A stretch of DNA of 64,000 bases. Source: Afipia massiliensis. Its GTDB lineage: Bacteria > Pseudomonadota > Alphaproteobacteria > Rhizobiales > Xanthobacteraceae. The stretch lies in contig NZ_LBIA02000001.1 in assembly GCF_001006325.2 (NCBI RefSeq), positions 2,109,501 to 2,173,500 on the forward strand, given 5' to 3'. Positions 46,148 to 55,337 of this stretch are shown here, piece by piece (within the stretch, counting starts at the first letter, position 1; each line of letters begins with the position of its first letter). Position numbers and translations under genes: made by a program. The notes beneath the pieces were generated by a model that had not been told where the DNA came from, did not search any database, and worked only from the letters and a program-made list of their open reading frames with translations.

Positions 46148-46196
46148 ACATCTTCCGAGCAAACAAAACTCGCCGAGTCGTGGCGAATGGGCGCAC

Positions 46197-46223
46197 GCAA
46201 AAGCCCGGCGCGGGGCCGGGCTT
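46197..46223 (-). terminator. Terminator of the Sel1-repeat protein gene
   Basis: On the minus strand AAGCCCGGC and GCCGGGCTT form a 9-bp stem with a 5-nt loop, followed by TTGCG (TTTT run in total). It is 42 bases after the stop codon. Confidence 0.7.
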
Positions 46224-46264
46224 GAATTCGCAAAATCAGATGATCGGTTGAATTGGCAGTTCCA

Positions 46265-46765
46265 TCAATCGCATTGCTGGTAGCCGGACGAGGCGCACTT
46301 CTGCGCCTTTGCACGTGCTTCCGCGACCTGCTGTGAGCTGAGCTGGCTGGACACGGCTGCGAGTTCTTTCTTGGCCTCGTCATTCCCCTGCGTCGCGGCG
46401 ATGTCGTACCACATGTACGCTTTTTCGATGTCGTCGGATTCTTTGCCTTCGCCTTTGTAGTACAGGCTTCCCAGCAGGACCTGCGCGTCCGTATTGCCCT
46501 GCTTCGCGGCAAGCCGGCTCCATTTCTGCGCCTGCTTGCGGTCTTTGGAGACGCCCAGTCCCATCTTGTGCATCAACGCAATTCGATACTGCGCGACGGC
46601 GCTTCCCTTTTCCGCCAGCGGGCGAAACAGTTTCGCCGCGGCGGCATATTCCTTGCGCGCAAAAGCCTTCACGCCGTCTTCCCACGTGCCCGCCTGCGCG
46701 ACAGGAGCACTGACAATCAATCCGAACGCAACGACCGCCGCAGTCAATCCAGTCAGTCTGAACAT
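46265..46765 (-). CDS. Exported Sel1-like repeat protein
   Basis: A 166-residue protein with a signal peptide (residues 1-25, PVAQAG). Three Sel1/TPR-like repeats follow, for example AVAQYRIALMHKMGLGVSKD, DAQVLLGSLYYKGEGKESDD and KAYMWYDIAATQGNDEAKKE. Two cysteines occur near the end (KCASSGYQQCD). Such proteins act as periplasmic scaffolds; the partner is unknown. The ATG at 46765 has GGGG upstream; a TTG at 46771 is less likely. Confidence 0.85.
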   Translation of the reverse strand: MFRLTGLTAAVVAFGLIVSAPVAQAGTWEDGVKAFARKEYAAAAKLFRPLAEKGSAVAQYRIALMHKMGLGVSKDRKQAQKWSRLAAKQGNTDAQVLLGSLYYKGEGKESDDIEKAYMWYDIAATQGNDEAKKELAAVSSQLSSQQVAEARAKAQKCASSGYQQCD

Positions 46766-46937
46766 TTGCAAGACCCCGTTCCCCGATGAAATTCAGCAAG
46801 TATGGAATCCCATATATCCTGAACGTCACATCGGCACAACGCGGACACGACGTCTCTGCCGATCGGCGGGCTTCGCCGGCAGACGAAAGTGTCGTGCAAA
46901 CATTCTCAATCCGCGCACGCGTCCCTTGCGCATGCCA

Positions 46938-46963
46938 AGGCGCGCGTTGATACGCGCGCCTTT
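46938..46963. terminator. Hairpin after the CsbD-like gene
   Basis: 8-bp perfect stem GGCGCGCG/CGCGCGCC with a 6-nt loop. Few T residues follow on the minus strand (TTGG) and three on the plus. It lies 22 bases past the csbD-like stop. Confidence 0.5.
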
Positions 46964-46984
46964 CGCTCAATGCGTTATCCTGAA

Positions 46985-47356
46985 TCAGTAGTAGTCGCGC
47001 AACGATCTGCGGCGGCGCGGCTGCCGGTTCAGCATCAAGGCCAGCGCGAAACCGACCGCGCCCGCGACAAGCAGCGCGCCGAGCGGCTGTTCGCGAACGG
47101 TAGATGCCATCGCCTTGCTGCCGTCACGATAAGCCCGGCTACCGGTATCGAGCGCGTCCTTGGCGTAATCACTCGCTGCATCGCCGATGTCGCGCGTGGC
47201 GTCCTTGGCCTGGCCGTACAGATTTTGCACGGTTCCCGCGGCTTCGCGCGTCCGCCCCGAGGCTTCGGTTGATGCATCGCCGGTTGCGCGGCCGAACGCG
47301 CCTTCCACCTTGCCTGCGGCGTCCTTCGCGGCGCCTGTGATCCGATCCTTGTCCAT
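46985..47356 (-). CDS. CsbD-like stress protein with C-terminal membrane anchor
   Basis: A 123-residue protein. The N-terminus MDKDRITGAAKDAAGKVEGAFG matches the CsbD general-stress family. A helical region with 11-residue-like periodicity follows (EAAGTVQNLYGQAKDATRDI). A C-terminal helix (EQPLGALLVAGAVGFALALML) then RQPRRRRSLRDYY looks like the ElaB/YqjD/DUF883 anchor. So it seems to join two stress-protein types and would sit on the inner membrane. GGAGA precedes the ATG. Confidence 0.8.
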   Translation of the reverse strand: MDKDRITGAAKDAAGKVEGAFGRATGDASTEASGRTREAAGTVQNLYGQAKDATRDIGDAASDYAKDALDTGSRAYRDGSKAMASTVREQPLGALLVAGAVGFALALMLNRQPRRRRSLRDYY

Positions 47357-47440
47357 CGTGTTGTTCTCCGGGGTGATGGACCGACAACGGTCCGACCTGC
47401 CATGGGTTCCGTCTGAAGGCGCCGCAATCTCTGAACAATT

Positions 47441-47472
47441 AAAAAACGGCCCGCTTAATGAGCGGGCCTTTT
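47441..47472 (-). terminator. Terminator of the chloroperoxidase-like gene
   Basis: On the minus strand GGCCCGC-tcattaa-GCGGGCC is followed by G and then TTTTTTAATT. 7-bp stem, 18 bases past the stop. Confidence 0.85.
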
Positions 47473-47490
47473 CGCAGGATTCGTTGTCTG

Positions 47491-48315
47491 TCAGCTTTTG
47501 ATGAACGCCAGCAAGTCGGCGTTGATCGTCTCGGCTTCCGTCGTTGGCATGCCGTGCGGAAAACCCTTGTAGGTTTTCAGCGTGCCGTTCTTCAGCAGCT
47601 TGGCGGATAGCGGTCCTGAATCGGCATACGGCACGATCTGGTCGTCGTCGCCGTGCATCACCAGCACCGGCACAGTGATCTTCTTGAGGTCTTCGGTGAA
47701 ATCCGTCTGCGAGAAGGCGACAATGCCATCATAGTGTGCCTTGGCGCCGCCCATCATGCCCTGCCGCCACCAGTTCTGAATGATGCCTTCCGATGGTGTC
47801 GCGCCGGGACGATTGTAACCGTAGAACGGCCCTGCCGGCAGATCGCGATAGAATTGCGCGCGGTTGGCGGCAAGCTGCGCCTGCAATCCGTCGAACACTT
47901 CTTTCGGAAGACCGCCGGGATTGTTCGCGGTCTTGACCATGATCGGCGGTACTGCGCTGATCAGGACGCCCTTGGCGACGCGGCTCTCGCCGTGACGCGC
48001 GATATAATGCGCGACCTCACCGCCACCCGTCGAGTGACCGACATGCACTGCATTTTTCAGATCGAGATGCGCGGTCAGCGCGGCCAGATCGTCGGCATAG
48101 TGATCCATGTCGTGGCCATCGCCGGTCTGGGTCGAGCGGCCGTGACCGCGCCGGTCATGGGCGATGACGCGAAAGCCTTTGCTCAGAAAGAAAAGCATCT
48201 GCGCGTCCCAGTCGTCAGCCGAGAGAGGCCAGCCGTGGCTGAAAACAATGGGCTGTCCCGAGCCCCAGTCCTTGTAAAAGATTTCAGTGCCGTCCTTGAC
48301 CTTGATCGTCGGCAT
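47491..48315 (-). CDS. Non-heme chloroperoxidase/arylesterase-type alpha/beta hydrolase
   Basis: A 274-residue cytosolic hydrolase. It starts with [20 protein letters not shown], has the oxyanion [19 protein letters not shown], the nucleophile [17 protein letters not shown], Asp in [10 protein letters not shown] and His in GFPHGMPTT. This is the family of cofactor-free chloroperoxidases and perhydrolases. The ATG at 48315 has GGAG upstream. It lies downstream of wrbA on the same strand, with a small possible gene between. Confidence 0.9.
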   Translation of the reverse strand: MPTIKVKDGTEIFYKDWGSGQPIVFSHGWPLSADDWDAQMLFFLSKGFRVIAHDRRGHGRSTQTGDGHDMDHYADDLAALTAHLDLKNAVHVGHSTGGGEVAHYIARHGESRVAKGVLISAVPPIMVKTANNPGGLPKEVFDGLQAQLAANRAQFYRDLPAGPFYGYNRPGATPSEGIIQNWWRQGMMGGAKAHYDGIVAFSQTDFTEDLKKITVPVLVMHGDDDQIVPYADSGPLSAKLLKNGTLKTYKGFPHGMPTTEAETINADLLAFIKS

Positions 48316-48368
48316 GGTGCTTGCTCCGTCTTGCCTCAAAACAACAGAATAACCCGGCGGAGAGGAAC

Positions 48369-48554
48369 CTAGCTTTTTCCGATGGCAATTGCGCGGCCGT
48401 CATTGGTCGTAGCCGCTTGGCACCTGCCGCAGTGCCGATCCAGCCCTATCGTGCCGCGCAGGACCGTGCGGCGAAGTCCTTTGCACATCCAGTTTCGCGC
48501 CAGCGCGCGCATCGGTCCGCGCGCAAGATTGAACAGATGTATCGCGTCGATCAT
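48369..48554 (-). CDS. Possible small protein between wrbA and the chloroperoxidase-like gene
   Basis: A 61-codon frame with AGAGAGAC before its ATG. The product is basic with four cysteines ([15 protein letters not shown] and so on). I do not recognise a family. It lies in a 300-base gap in a co-oriented cluster, which makes a small gene plausible, but the evidence is thin. Confidence 0.35.
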   Translation of the reverse strand: MIDAIHLFNLARGPMRALARNWMCKGLRRTVLRGTIGLDRHCGRCQAATTNDGRAIAIGKS

Positions 48555-48584
48555 GGCGTCTCTCTATTTCGTGAGTCATGGAAA

Positions 48585-48609
48585 TGGCGGCGCTGTTGCC
48601 AGCGCCGCC
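48585..48609 (-). terminator. Hairpin downstream of wrbA
   Basis: 9-bp stem GGCGGCGCT/AGCGCCGCC with a 6-nt loop, 10 bases past the wrbA stop, followed only by ATTTCC on the minus strand. A weak terminator or mRNA 3'-end stabiliser. Confidence 0.5.
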
Positions 48610-48618
48610 GCTTGTCGT

Positions 48619-49218
48619 TTAGCCGTGGAGCTTCTTCGCGGTTTCCGCGATGGTGCGGCCCTGATAGCGCGCGCCGTCGAGTTCGTTCTGGCTTGGCTGG
48701 CGGCTGCCGTCGCCGTCGGTGATGGTGGTCGCGCCGTAGGGCGCGCCGCCGGTGACTTCCTTGACGCCCATCTGGCCGGCGAAGCCGTAATTGAGGCCGA
48801 CCACGACCATGCCGAAGTGCAGCAGGTTGGTGATGATCGAGAACAGCGTCGTCTCCTGGCCGCCGTGTTGCGTGGCGCTCGACGAGAACGCGCCGCCGAC
48901 CTTGCCGTGCAGCGCGCCCTTCGCCCACAGACCACCGGCCTGATCGAGGAAGTTCGCCATCTGCGACGACATGCGGCCAAAGCGGGTGCCGGTGCCGACG
49001 ATGATCGCGTCGTAGTTCACGAGATCGTCGATCTTGGCGACAGGCGCGGCCTGATCGACCTTGTAGTACGACGCCTTGGCGACGTCCGGCGGAACCAACT
49101 CGGGCACGCGCTTGATGTCGACGGTGGCGCCGGCTTCGCGGGCGCCCTCGGCGACGGCATTCGCCATCGCTTCGATGTGTCCGTAGGCGGAATAGTAAAG
49201 TACGAGAACCTTGGCCAT
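48619..49218 (-). CDS. wrbA: NAD(P)H:quinone oxidoreductase type IV, WrbA
   Basis: A 199-residue flavodoxin-like FMN protein that reduces quinones by two electrons, avoiding semiquinone radicals. The start [20 protein letters not shown] is the FMN phosphate loop; [18 protein letters not shown] and [18 protein letters not shown] are WrbA signatures. Cytosolic. It follows the pirin gene by 56 bases on the same strand. Confidence 0.96.
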   Translation of the reverse strand: MAKVLVLYYSAYGHIEAMANAVAEGAREAGATVDIKRVPELVPPDVAKASYYKVDQAAPVAKIDDLVNYDAIIVGTGTRFGRMSSQMANFLDQAGGLWAKGALHGKVGGAFSSSATQHGGQETTLFSIITNLLHFGMVVVGLNYGFAGQMGVKEVTGGAPYGATTITDGDGSRQPSQNELDGARYQGRTIAETAKKLHG

Positions 49219-49274
49219 GATGGCTTCCTTCAGTTTTCACGGTAGAGGGGAGTCTGCTGGCGGAGGGATGCGGC

Positions 49275-49973
49275 TTACGCCGCATCCACCAGCACGAGTT
49301 CGGTGTCTTCGAGCGCGGTGATCTTCACCGAAGCTTCCTTCTGGACGGCGACGCCATCGCGGGTGTTGGCGCGCACGCCGTTCACCTCGACGCTGCCACT
49401 GGCCGGCACGAGATAGCCGTAGCGCTTCTCGCCGAGAGTGTACTCGGCGGTCTCGCCGGCCTTCAGCGTGGTCGCGAGCACGCGCGCATCGGCACGGATC
49501 GGCAGCGCATCGTTGTCGGCCTTGAAGCCGCTGGCGATGGTGACGAACTTGCCGGAGCGATCAGCTTTCGGAAACGGCTTCGCGCCCCAGGTCGGCTGTC
49601 CGCCGCCCTGCGTCGGTACGATCCAGATCTGGAAGATCTTGGTCGTCACCGGCTCAAGATTGTACTCGGAGTGGCGGATGCCCGAGCCTGCGCTCATCAC
49701 CTGCACGTCGCCGGCTTCAGTGCGTCCCTCGTTGCCGAGCGAGTCCTGATGCGTGATAGCGCCTTCGCGCACGAAGGTGATGATTTCCATGTTGGCATGG
49801 GGATGCGCAGGGAAACCGGTGTTCGGCGCGATTTCGTCGTCGTTCCAGACGCGCAGGCTGCCATGGCTGATGTTGGCAGGGTTATGATAGCTGCCGAACG
49901 AGAAGTGATGCCTGGCCTTGAGCCAGCCGTGATCCGCACTGCCGAGTTTGTTGAAAGGGCGAAGTTCGATCAT
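49275..49973 (-). CDS. Pirin family protein (YhaK/YhhW-like)
   Basis: A 232-residue bicupin. The metal-binding motif FPAHPHANMEIITFV has the paired histidines, with a further histidine in IRHSEYN. YhhW-type pirins act as quercetinases or redox-linked metalloproteins. The ATG at 49973 has AAGGA 7 bases upstream; an ATG at 49988 is not supported. It lies between an SDR gene (70 bases upstream) and wrbA, all on the minus strand. Confidence 0.9.
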   Translation of the reverse strand: MIELRPFNKLGSADHGWLKARHHFSFGSYHNPANISHGSLRVWNDDEIAPNTGFPAHPHANMEIITFVREGAITHQDSLGNEGRTEAGDVQVMSAGSGIRHSEYNLEPVTTKIFQIWIVPTQGGGQPTWGAKPFPKADRSGKFVTIASGFKADNDALPIRADARVLATTLKAGETAEYTLGEKRYGYLVPASGSVEVNGVRANTRDGVAVQKEASVKITALEDTELVLVDAA

Positions 49974-50043
49974 GGGATATTCCTTCACTGAATGTGCTGA
50001 GGGGACCGCCGGGCGCGTGATGCGCTGGCGTTATCAATCTGGA

Positions 50044-50793
50044 TCAGGCGCCGAAGCCGCCATCGACATTGAGCACCGTGCCGGTCACGAACGACGCGCC
50101 GGGGCTGGCGAGAAACACGACACCCGCGGCGATCTCTTCAGGTTTGCCGTAGCGCTGAAGCGCATGCAGCGTGCGCTGCGCTTCCGAGCCCGGACCGTCA
50201 GCCGGATTCATGTCAGTGTCGATCGAGCCGGGCTGCAGCACATTGACGGTGATGCCGCGCGGGCCGAGGTCGCGTGCCGCGCCCTTGGTGTAGCCGACGA
50301 TCGCAGCCTTGGTGGCGGCGTAGTCGGCCATCCCGGGAAATGACGCGCGGGTGGCGATGTCCGAACCGATGGTCACGATGCGGCCGCCGTCGCCCATCAG
50401 CTTCGATGCGGAGCGGATGGCCGTTACGACGCCGTCGAGATTGACAGCGTACTGGCGGTCGAACGCGGCGGTATCGCTGTTCGGATCGTCGACAGCGCCG
50501 GTCACTGCGACGCCCGCATTGTTCACGAGGATGTCGAGACGGCCGAAATGCTTGGCGACGTCCTTTACCAACTGATCGACTTCGGCGCTGTTGGCCTGAT
50601 CGGCCTTGAAGGCTTTCGCCTCGACGCCCTTGGCCTTCAGGTCGCGGACGACCGCTTCGGCCTTGTCGGCGGACGCCGAATAGCTGATGGCGACGTTGGC
50701 GCCTTCATCCGCCAGCGCCCTTGCGCTTGCTGCGCCGATGCCGCGCGATCCGCCGGTCACGAGTGCGACTTTGCCTTTGAGGGACTTGGACAT
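50044..50793 (-). CDS. Short-chain dehydrogenase/reductase
   Basis: A 249-residue classical SDR. It has TGGSRGIG (cofactor), NNAGV, catalytic Ser in TIGSDIATRAS and Tyr-x-x-x-Lys in DYAATKAAIVG. The pattern SYSASADKAE after the second strand suggests NADP(H) preference is possible but unproven. The ATG at 50793 has AAGGAGA 6 bases upstream. First gene of the minus-strand SDR-pirin-wrbA series and divergent from a LysR gene with a perfect dyad between them. Confidence 0.93.
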   Translation of the reverse strand: MSKSLKGKVALVTGGSRGIGAASARALADEGANVAISYSASADKAEAVVRDLKAKGVEAKAFKADQANSAEVDQLVKDVAKHFGRLDILVNNAGVAVTGAVDDPNSDTAAFDRQYAVNLDGVVTAIRSASKLMGDGGRIVTIGSDIATRASFPGMADYAATKAAIVGYTKGAARDLGPRGITVNVLQPGSIDTDMNPADGPGSEAQRTLHALQRYGKPEEIAAGVVFLASPGASFVTGTVLNVDGGFGA

Positions 50794-50865
50794 TGGATGT
50801 CTCCTTGACTGGAGTTCACGTGTTGAATTCGTCGATGGGGTATGGATAAGCACTCCCGTTTGGTG

Positions 50866-50905
50866 CACAAATAGAAACTATTGAAACTCATTGTTTCTAT
50901 TTGTG
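50866..50905. promoter_or_regulatory. Perfect 13-bp inverted repeat, probable LysR operator
   Basis: CACAAATAGAAAC (50866-50878), 14 bases, GTTTCTATTTGTG (50893-50905). The arms are fully complementary. It lies in the 132-base gap between the divergent SDR and LysR genes, 20 bases before the LysR start, where a LysR protein would both repress itself and control the SDR operon. Confidence 0.85.
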
Positions 50906-50925
50906 ACACTTGAAGGATGGCCAAC

Positions 50926-51840
50926 ATGTCCAGGCTCCCGGACTTCGAGGCGCTCGCGATCTTCGCGAAAGTCGTGGAAATGCGGTCGTTTGCAGGGGCA
51001 GCGGCGGAACTAGCGCTGTCGAAAGCGACCGTGTCCAAGGCCGTCAGCCGGCTCGAGGAACGGCTCGGCGCGCGGCTGTTCAACCGCACCTCGCGGCAAC
51101 TCGCACTGACCGATGCCGGCCAGAAACTGGCCGAGCGCGCGGCGCAACTTCTGATGGACGGCGAGGCTTTGGAGAGCGAAGCGCTGGCGCAATCATCCGT
51201 CCCGCGCGGGCTGGTACGCTTTGCGGTGCCGATGACCTTCGGCGTCAGGGTCATCGCGCCGCTGCTGCCGGAGTTTCTCGCCGCTTATCCAGAAGTGTCC
51301 ATCGACCTGCATCTGAGCGACGCCATGGTCGATCTGATCGGTGACGGTTTCGATGCCGGTATCCGCATCGCGCGCCTGCCGGATTCGTCACTGGTCGCGC
51401 GCTGGCTCTGCGGCATGCGGCGCTACACGGTGGCGGCGCCCTCCTACCTTAAGAAGCATGGCCGGCCGACCCATCCGATGCATCTCGCCGACCACAAGTG
51501 CTTCGGCTACGCGTATCTCTCAACCCCGGGGGTCTGGCACTACGTCAATACGGCGGGCGAGCAGGCGACGGTAAGGCCGTCGGGGCAGTTGCGCGTCAAC
51601 AACGGCGAGGCGCCGATGCCGGCGTTATTGGCGGGGCTCGGCATCGCCGATCTGCCGGACTTCATTGTCGGTGACGCCATCGCCGATGGCCGGCTCGAGG
51701 TGATCCTCAAGGACTGGAAGCAGCCAGAAGGCGCAGTGCATCTGGTGATGCCGCCGGGCGGGCCGCGTCCGGCGCGTGTCGAAGTGCTGGCGGAGTTTCT
51801 TGCCGAAAAACTCGGCCGCACCAAGCGCGCGGCGAGATAG
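50926..51840 (+). CDS. LysR-family transcriptional regulator
   Basis: A 304-residue regulator. The helix-turn-helix is SFAGAAAELALSKATVSKAV within residues 21-40, followed by LEERLGARLFNRTSRQLALTDAG. The effector domain begins at GLVRFAVPMTFGVRVIAPLL. It belongs to the CrgA/AphB-like group that controls divergent oxidoreductase genes in response to quinones or electrophiles. The ATG at 50926 has GAAGGA 8 bases upstream; an ATG at 50917 overlaps that site. Confidence 0.93.
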   Translation: MSRLPDFEALAIFAKVVEMRSFAGAAAELALSKATVSKAVSRLEERLGARLFNRTSRQLALTDAGQKLAERAAQLLMDGEALESEALAQSSVPRGLVRFAVPMTFGVRVIAPLLPEFLAAYPEVSIDLHLSDAMVDLIGDGFDAGIRIARLPDSSLVARWLCGMRRYTVAAPSYLKKHGRPTHPMHLADHKCFGYAYLSTPGVWHYVNTAGEQATVRPSGQLRVNNGEAPMPALLAGLGIADLPDFIVGDAIADGRLEVILKDWKQPEGAVHLVMPPGGPRPARVEVLAEFLAEKLGRTKRAAR

Positions 51841-51922
51841 GCATGTGTCACATTCCCGGCGAGGGGTGGATCGGCGCGGCAAGTCCGCGTAGTCTTGACC
51901 TCCATTCTCGAAGGTTTCCCTG

Positions 51923-53500
51923 ATGCGCAATTTCATCTCGCCGTCCCGCTCCATCGCAGTGGGGGAACGCGGCATGGCCGCGACCTCGCACCCTCAGGCG
52001 ACTCTCGCCGCGCTCGACATTCTCAAAGCCGGCGGCAACGCCATGGATGCCGCCATCGCAGCGGTTGCCTTGCAGGGCGTGGTCGAGCCGCAGATGACCG
52101 GCGTCGGAGGCGACTGTTTCGTGCTGTATTCGCCGAAAGCCGGTAAGCCGGTGGCGCTGAACGGATCGGGCCGCACGCCGGCGAAGACCGATCTCGCGGC
52201 GACCATGGCCAAGGGCGCGAAGGCTCTCACGCCGACGTCGATCGAGGGCATCACCATTCCCGGCGCCATCGATGCCTGGTGCAGGCTTGCAGAAAAGCAC
52301 GGCAGCAAATCGCTGGAGGAAATTCTTAAACCCGCGATCGACGCCGCCGAAAACGGTTTCCGCATCACGCCGCGCGTCGCCTTGGACTGGTCGCGCAACC
52401 GCGCCCGGCTCGAAAGTAATCCCGCGGCGAAAGAACATTATCTGCCCGGCGGCGTTGCGCCCGCCATTGGCGACCGGCGCAGCCAGCCCGCGCTCGGCAG
52501 GACGCTGCGGCGCATCGCGCGCGAAGGCCGCGCCGCGTTTTACGAGGGCGAAGTAGCGGAGGAGCTTGCGAGCGTGCTGCAGGGTCTTGGTGGTACGCAT
52601 ACCGTCACGGATTTTACCGCGAACGCGCCGGAAGATGTGACGCCGATCTCCGCAAGCTACGGCGGTCATGAGATTCTCGAATGTCCACCGAACGGGCAGG
52701 GCCTCGCGGCGCTGATGATCCTGCGCATGCTGGCCGGCTACGACATTAAATCAATGTCGGAGGTCGACCGCGTGCATCTGCTGGCGGAAGCGAGCAAGGC
52801 GGCCTACCGCGCGCGCGATGCGTTCTTCTGCGACCCCGCGCACGGCAAGGTCGATGCGGCGCACTTTCTCTCGGACGCGTACATCGGCGCGATCCGCAGC
52901 AAGATCGACATGACCCGCGCCAGTGCGGCCGTCGACTGGGACGACATCGAACACAAGGATACGGTCTACGTCACGGTGGTGGACCGTGATCTGAATGCGG
53001 TGTCGTTCATCAATTCGTTGTTCCAGCCGTTCGGCAGCGGCATCTACGCGCCGAAGTCAGGCGTGCTGCTGCACAATCGCGGCTGGGGCTTCCGGCTCCA
53101 GCCGGGTCATCCGAATGCGCTTGGACCGAACAAGCGGCCGATGCACACCATCATTCCGGGCATGGTCATGAAGAACGGACGCTGCATGATGCCGTTCGGC
53201 GTCATGGGCGGCCACTATCAGGCCACCGGCCACGGAAATTTTCTCTCCAACGTGTTCGACCTCGGCATGGATATTCAGGCGGCGTCGGAAGCGCCGCGCT
53301 CCTTTGCATTCGAAGGCGTGCTGTCGCTGGAGCCGACCTTCGGCAAAGAGATCGGCACTGAACTGGCTGCGCGCGGGCATGATGTGAAATGGGCCGACGC
53401 CGCGATCGGCGGTTGTCAGGCGATCTGGATCGATCACGAACGCGGCGTCTTGCTCGGCGCAACCGACCATCGCAAGGATGGTGTCGCGCTCGGCTTCTAG
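51923..53500 (+). CDS. Gamma-glutamyltransferase-family protein without signal peptide
   Basis: A 525-residue Ntn-hydrolase proenzyme. The N-terminal region [27 protein letters not shown] and [11 protein letters not shown] are typical. The maturation site is [19 protein letters not shown], with Thr347 as the predicted new N-terminal nucleophile. The usual histidine after the Thr pair is replaced, and no signal peptide is seen, so it is a cytosolic GGT-like enzyme, not periplasmic GGT. Its substrate may be a gamma-glutamylated intermediate or an unrelated amide. It begins 82 bases after the LysR gene. Confidence 0.88.
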   Translation: MRNFISPSRSIAVGERGMAATSHPQATLAALDILKAGGNAMDAAIAAVALQGVVEPQMTGVGGDCFVLYSPKAGKPVALNGSGRTPAKTDLAATMAKGAKALTPTSIEGITIPGAIDAWCRLAEKHGSKSLEEILKPAIDAAENGFRITPRVALDWSRNRARLESNPAAKEHYLPGGVAPAIGDRRSQPALGRTLRRIAREGRAAFYEGEVAEELASVLQGLGGTHTVTDFTANAPEDVTPISASYGGHEILECPPNGQGLAALMILRMLAGYDIKSMSEVDRVHLLAEASKAAYRARDAFFCDPAHGKVDAAHFLSDAYIGAIRSKIDMTRASAAVDWDDIEHKDTVYVTVVDRDLNAVSFINSLFQPFGSGIYAPKSGVLLHNRGWGFRLQPGHPNALGPNKRPMHTIIPGMVMKNGRCMMPFGVMGGHYQATGHGNFLSNVFDLGMDIQAASEAPRSFAFEGVLSLEPTFGKEIGTELAARGHDVKWADAAIGGCQAIWIDHERGVLLGATDHRKDGVALGF

Positions 53501-53533
53501 CCGCGTGCCTCAACACCGCAGCATTGGCGCGGG

Positions 53534-54274
53534 TTAGCCGGAAGCCACAAGCTTCGGCAGATCCGCCAGCGCGCCAATGCGATAGTCCGGTTCCAGGCCG
53601 TACTCATCCATCTGCATGCGGATCGCCTTGAACATCGACAGCGGGCGGACGAGGTCGGCCTTCACGAACTCGGCTGCCATCGCCTGCGGCGTCACGCGCT
53701 CGATCCATGCCACGTTCAGGCCGAAGGCCTTGGCGCCGCAGGTGTCGAACGGATTGGATGAGACGAACAGCACCTCGTGCGGCTTCACGCCGAGGTTCTT
53801 TTCAATCAGCTCATAAGTGCGCGGCGACGGTTTGAAGATTTTCGTCGTATCGATGCTGATGGTGGCGTCGAGAATGGTGTCGAGGCCGGTGTTGCGCACC
53901 AGCGCGTTGAGCATGTCGGTGCTGCCATTCGACAGAATTGCAAGCTTCTGGTCTTTCAATCCTGCCAGCGCCTGCTTCGCATCCGGATAGAGATCGAGGT
54001 GGACATACTTGTCCATGATGCGCTCGAACATCGCGGCATCGAATGTCAGGCCAAGCGTCTTCAGGGTGAAGCTCAGCGAGTCCCGGGTGATGACCGAGAA
54101 ATCCTCGTAGCGGTCCATCAACGAGCGCAGCCAGGTGTATTCGAGTTGCTTCAGCCGCCAGATCTGGCTGATCAGCTCGCCGTAGCCGGGAAAGGCCTCG
54201 TCGGTAACGGCGGCGACCGACTGCACGTCATAGAGCGTGCCGTAAGCATCGAACACAACGGCCTTGATCGTCAT
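53534..54274 (-). CDS. L-2-haloacid dehalogenase, HAD type II
   Basis: A 246-residue HAD hydrolase. It contains the nucleophile Asp9 in VVFDAYGTL, the substrate-binding arginine region IWRLKQLEYTWLRSLM, LSNGS, the lysine in IFKPSPRTYELI and SSNPFDTCGAKAFG. This set matches type II 2-haloacid dehalogenases residue for residue. Expected reaction is hydrolysis of L-2-chloropropionate or monochloroacetate with inversion, in the cytosol. It is divergent from the Bug-type binding protein at 54333. It is the second dehalogenase of the window. Confidence 0.93.
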   Translation of the reverse strand: MTIKAVVFDAYGTLYDVQSVAAVTDEAFPGYGELISQIWRLKQLEYTWLRSLMDRYEDFSVITRDSLSFTLKTLGLTFDAAMFERIMDKYVHLDLYPDAKQALAGLKDQKLAILSNGSTDMLNALVRNTGLDTILDATISIDTTKIFKPSPRTYELIEKNLGVKPHEVLFVSSNPFDTCGAKAFGLNVAWIERVTPQAMAAEFVKADLVRPLSMFKAIRMQMDEYGLEPDYRIGALADLPKLVASG

Positions 54275-54332
54275 CTGCGCTTCCTTCAGGGTGTGGCGAT
54301 AAAGAATAAAAACAAATTCTCAGGGAGGCTTC

Positions 54333-55331
54333 ATGAATCGGCGCGAGGTTTTGAAGGCGGCCGCTGTTCTGCCGCTGTCGCAGGTTGCATTGCACACGCT
54401 CTCCGGCACTTCCCATGCGCAGGCGGCTTGGCCATCGCGCAACGTCTCCATGATCGTGCCGTTTCCCGCCGGAGGACAGGCGGATCTCGCGGCGCGTCCG
54501 GTGGCGCTGGCGCTGGAGCGCATTCTCGGCAAGTCCGTGATCGTGGACAACCGCGCCGGTGGCGGCGGCGGTTCCGTCGGCAATGCGGCGGCCGCACGCG
54601 CCGAGCCTGATGGCTATACGCTGTTGATGACGCTCTCGTCGCTGGCGGTCTTGCCGGAAGCGGACCGGCTGTTCGACCGCCCCGTGGCCTATGAAATGTC
54701 GCAGTTCGCGCCGGTGGCGCGGGTGCTGGCCGATCCGACCATGCTCGCGGTCCCTGCGTCCGCGCCGTGGAAAACGGTGAAGGATTTCGTGGACGATGCG
54801 AAGGCGCGGCCGGGCCAGATTCCCTACGGCTCGTCCGGCCCCTACGGCACGCTGCATATCGCGATGGAAATGTTCGCGGCGAGCGCCGGGATCAAGCTGC
54901 TTCATGTGCCGTTTCGCGGCGCCGCGCCTGCGCTCAACGCGCTGCTCACAGGCACCGTGCAGGCGGTGGCCTCCGCACCGGGCACGCTGCGCGCGCAGGT
55001 GGATGCCGGCAAAATGCGCGTGCTGGCCGGGTGGGGCGCAAAGCGCGTCGCAAGCTTCCCGGACGTGCCGACGTTTCAGGAACTCGGCTACAAGGATGTC
55101 GAGTTCTACATCTGGGCGGGATTGTTCGCGCAGACGGCGCTGCCCGCGCCGATCATGACAAAGCTGCGCGAGGCGATGGGCGAGGCGGTGCGCGCGCCGG
55201 AAGTGGTGAGGACGTTCGAGACCGCAGGCAGTCCCGTCGCTTACATGGATGCGCCGGAGTTTGCGAAATTCGTGGAAGCCGACAGTGCGCGGCTGATCGC
55301 GGCGGTGAAGAAGATCGGCAAGGTGGAGTAG
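54333..55331 (+). CDS. Bug/TctC-type periplasmic solute-binding protein (1)
   Basis: A 332-residue binding protein of the tripartite tricarboxylate transporter family. The N-terminus MNRREVLKAAAVLPLS looks like a twin-arginine signal. The mature part has WPSRNVSMIVPFPAGGQADL, DNRAGGGGGSVG, YGSSGPYGTLHI and HVPFRGAAPALNALLTG, the Bug family hallmarks that hold a carboxylate. AGGGAGG precedes the ATG. No TctA or TctB membrane subunit lies in the window, which is common for Bug proteins. It is divergent from the haloacid dehalogenase gene. Confidence 0.93.
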   Translation: MNRREVLKAAAVLPLSQVALHTLSGTSHAQAAWPSRNVSMIVPFPAGGQADLAARPVALALERILGKSVIVDNRAGGGGGSVGNAAAARAEPDGYTLLMTLSSLAVLPEADRLFDRPVAYEMSQFAPVARVLADPTMLAVPASAPWKTVKDFVDDAKARPGQIPYGSSGPYGTLHIAMEMFAASAGIKLLHVPFRGAAPALNALLTGTVQAVASAPGTLRAQVDAGKMRVLAGWGAKRVASFPDVPTFQELGYKDVEFYIWAGLFAQTALPAPIMTKLREAMGEAVRAPEVVRTFETAGSPVAYMDAPEFAKFVEADSARLIAAVKKIGKVE

Positions 55332-55337
55332 GGACGC

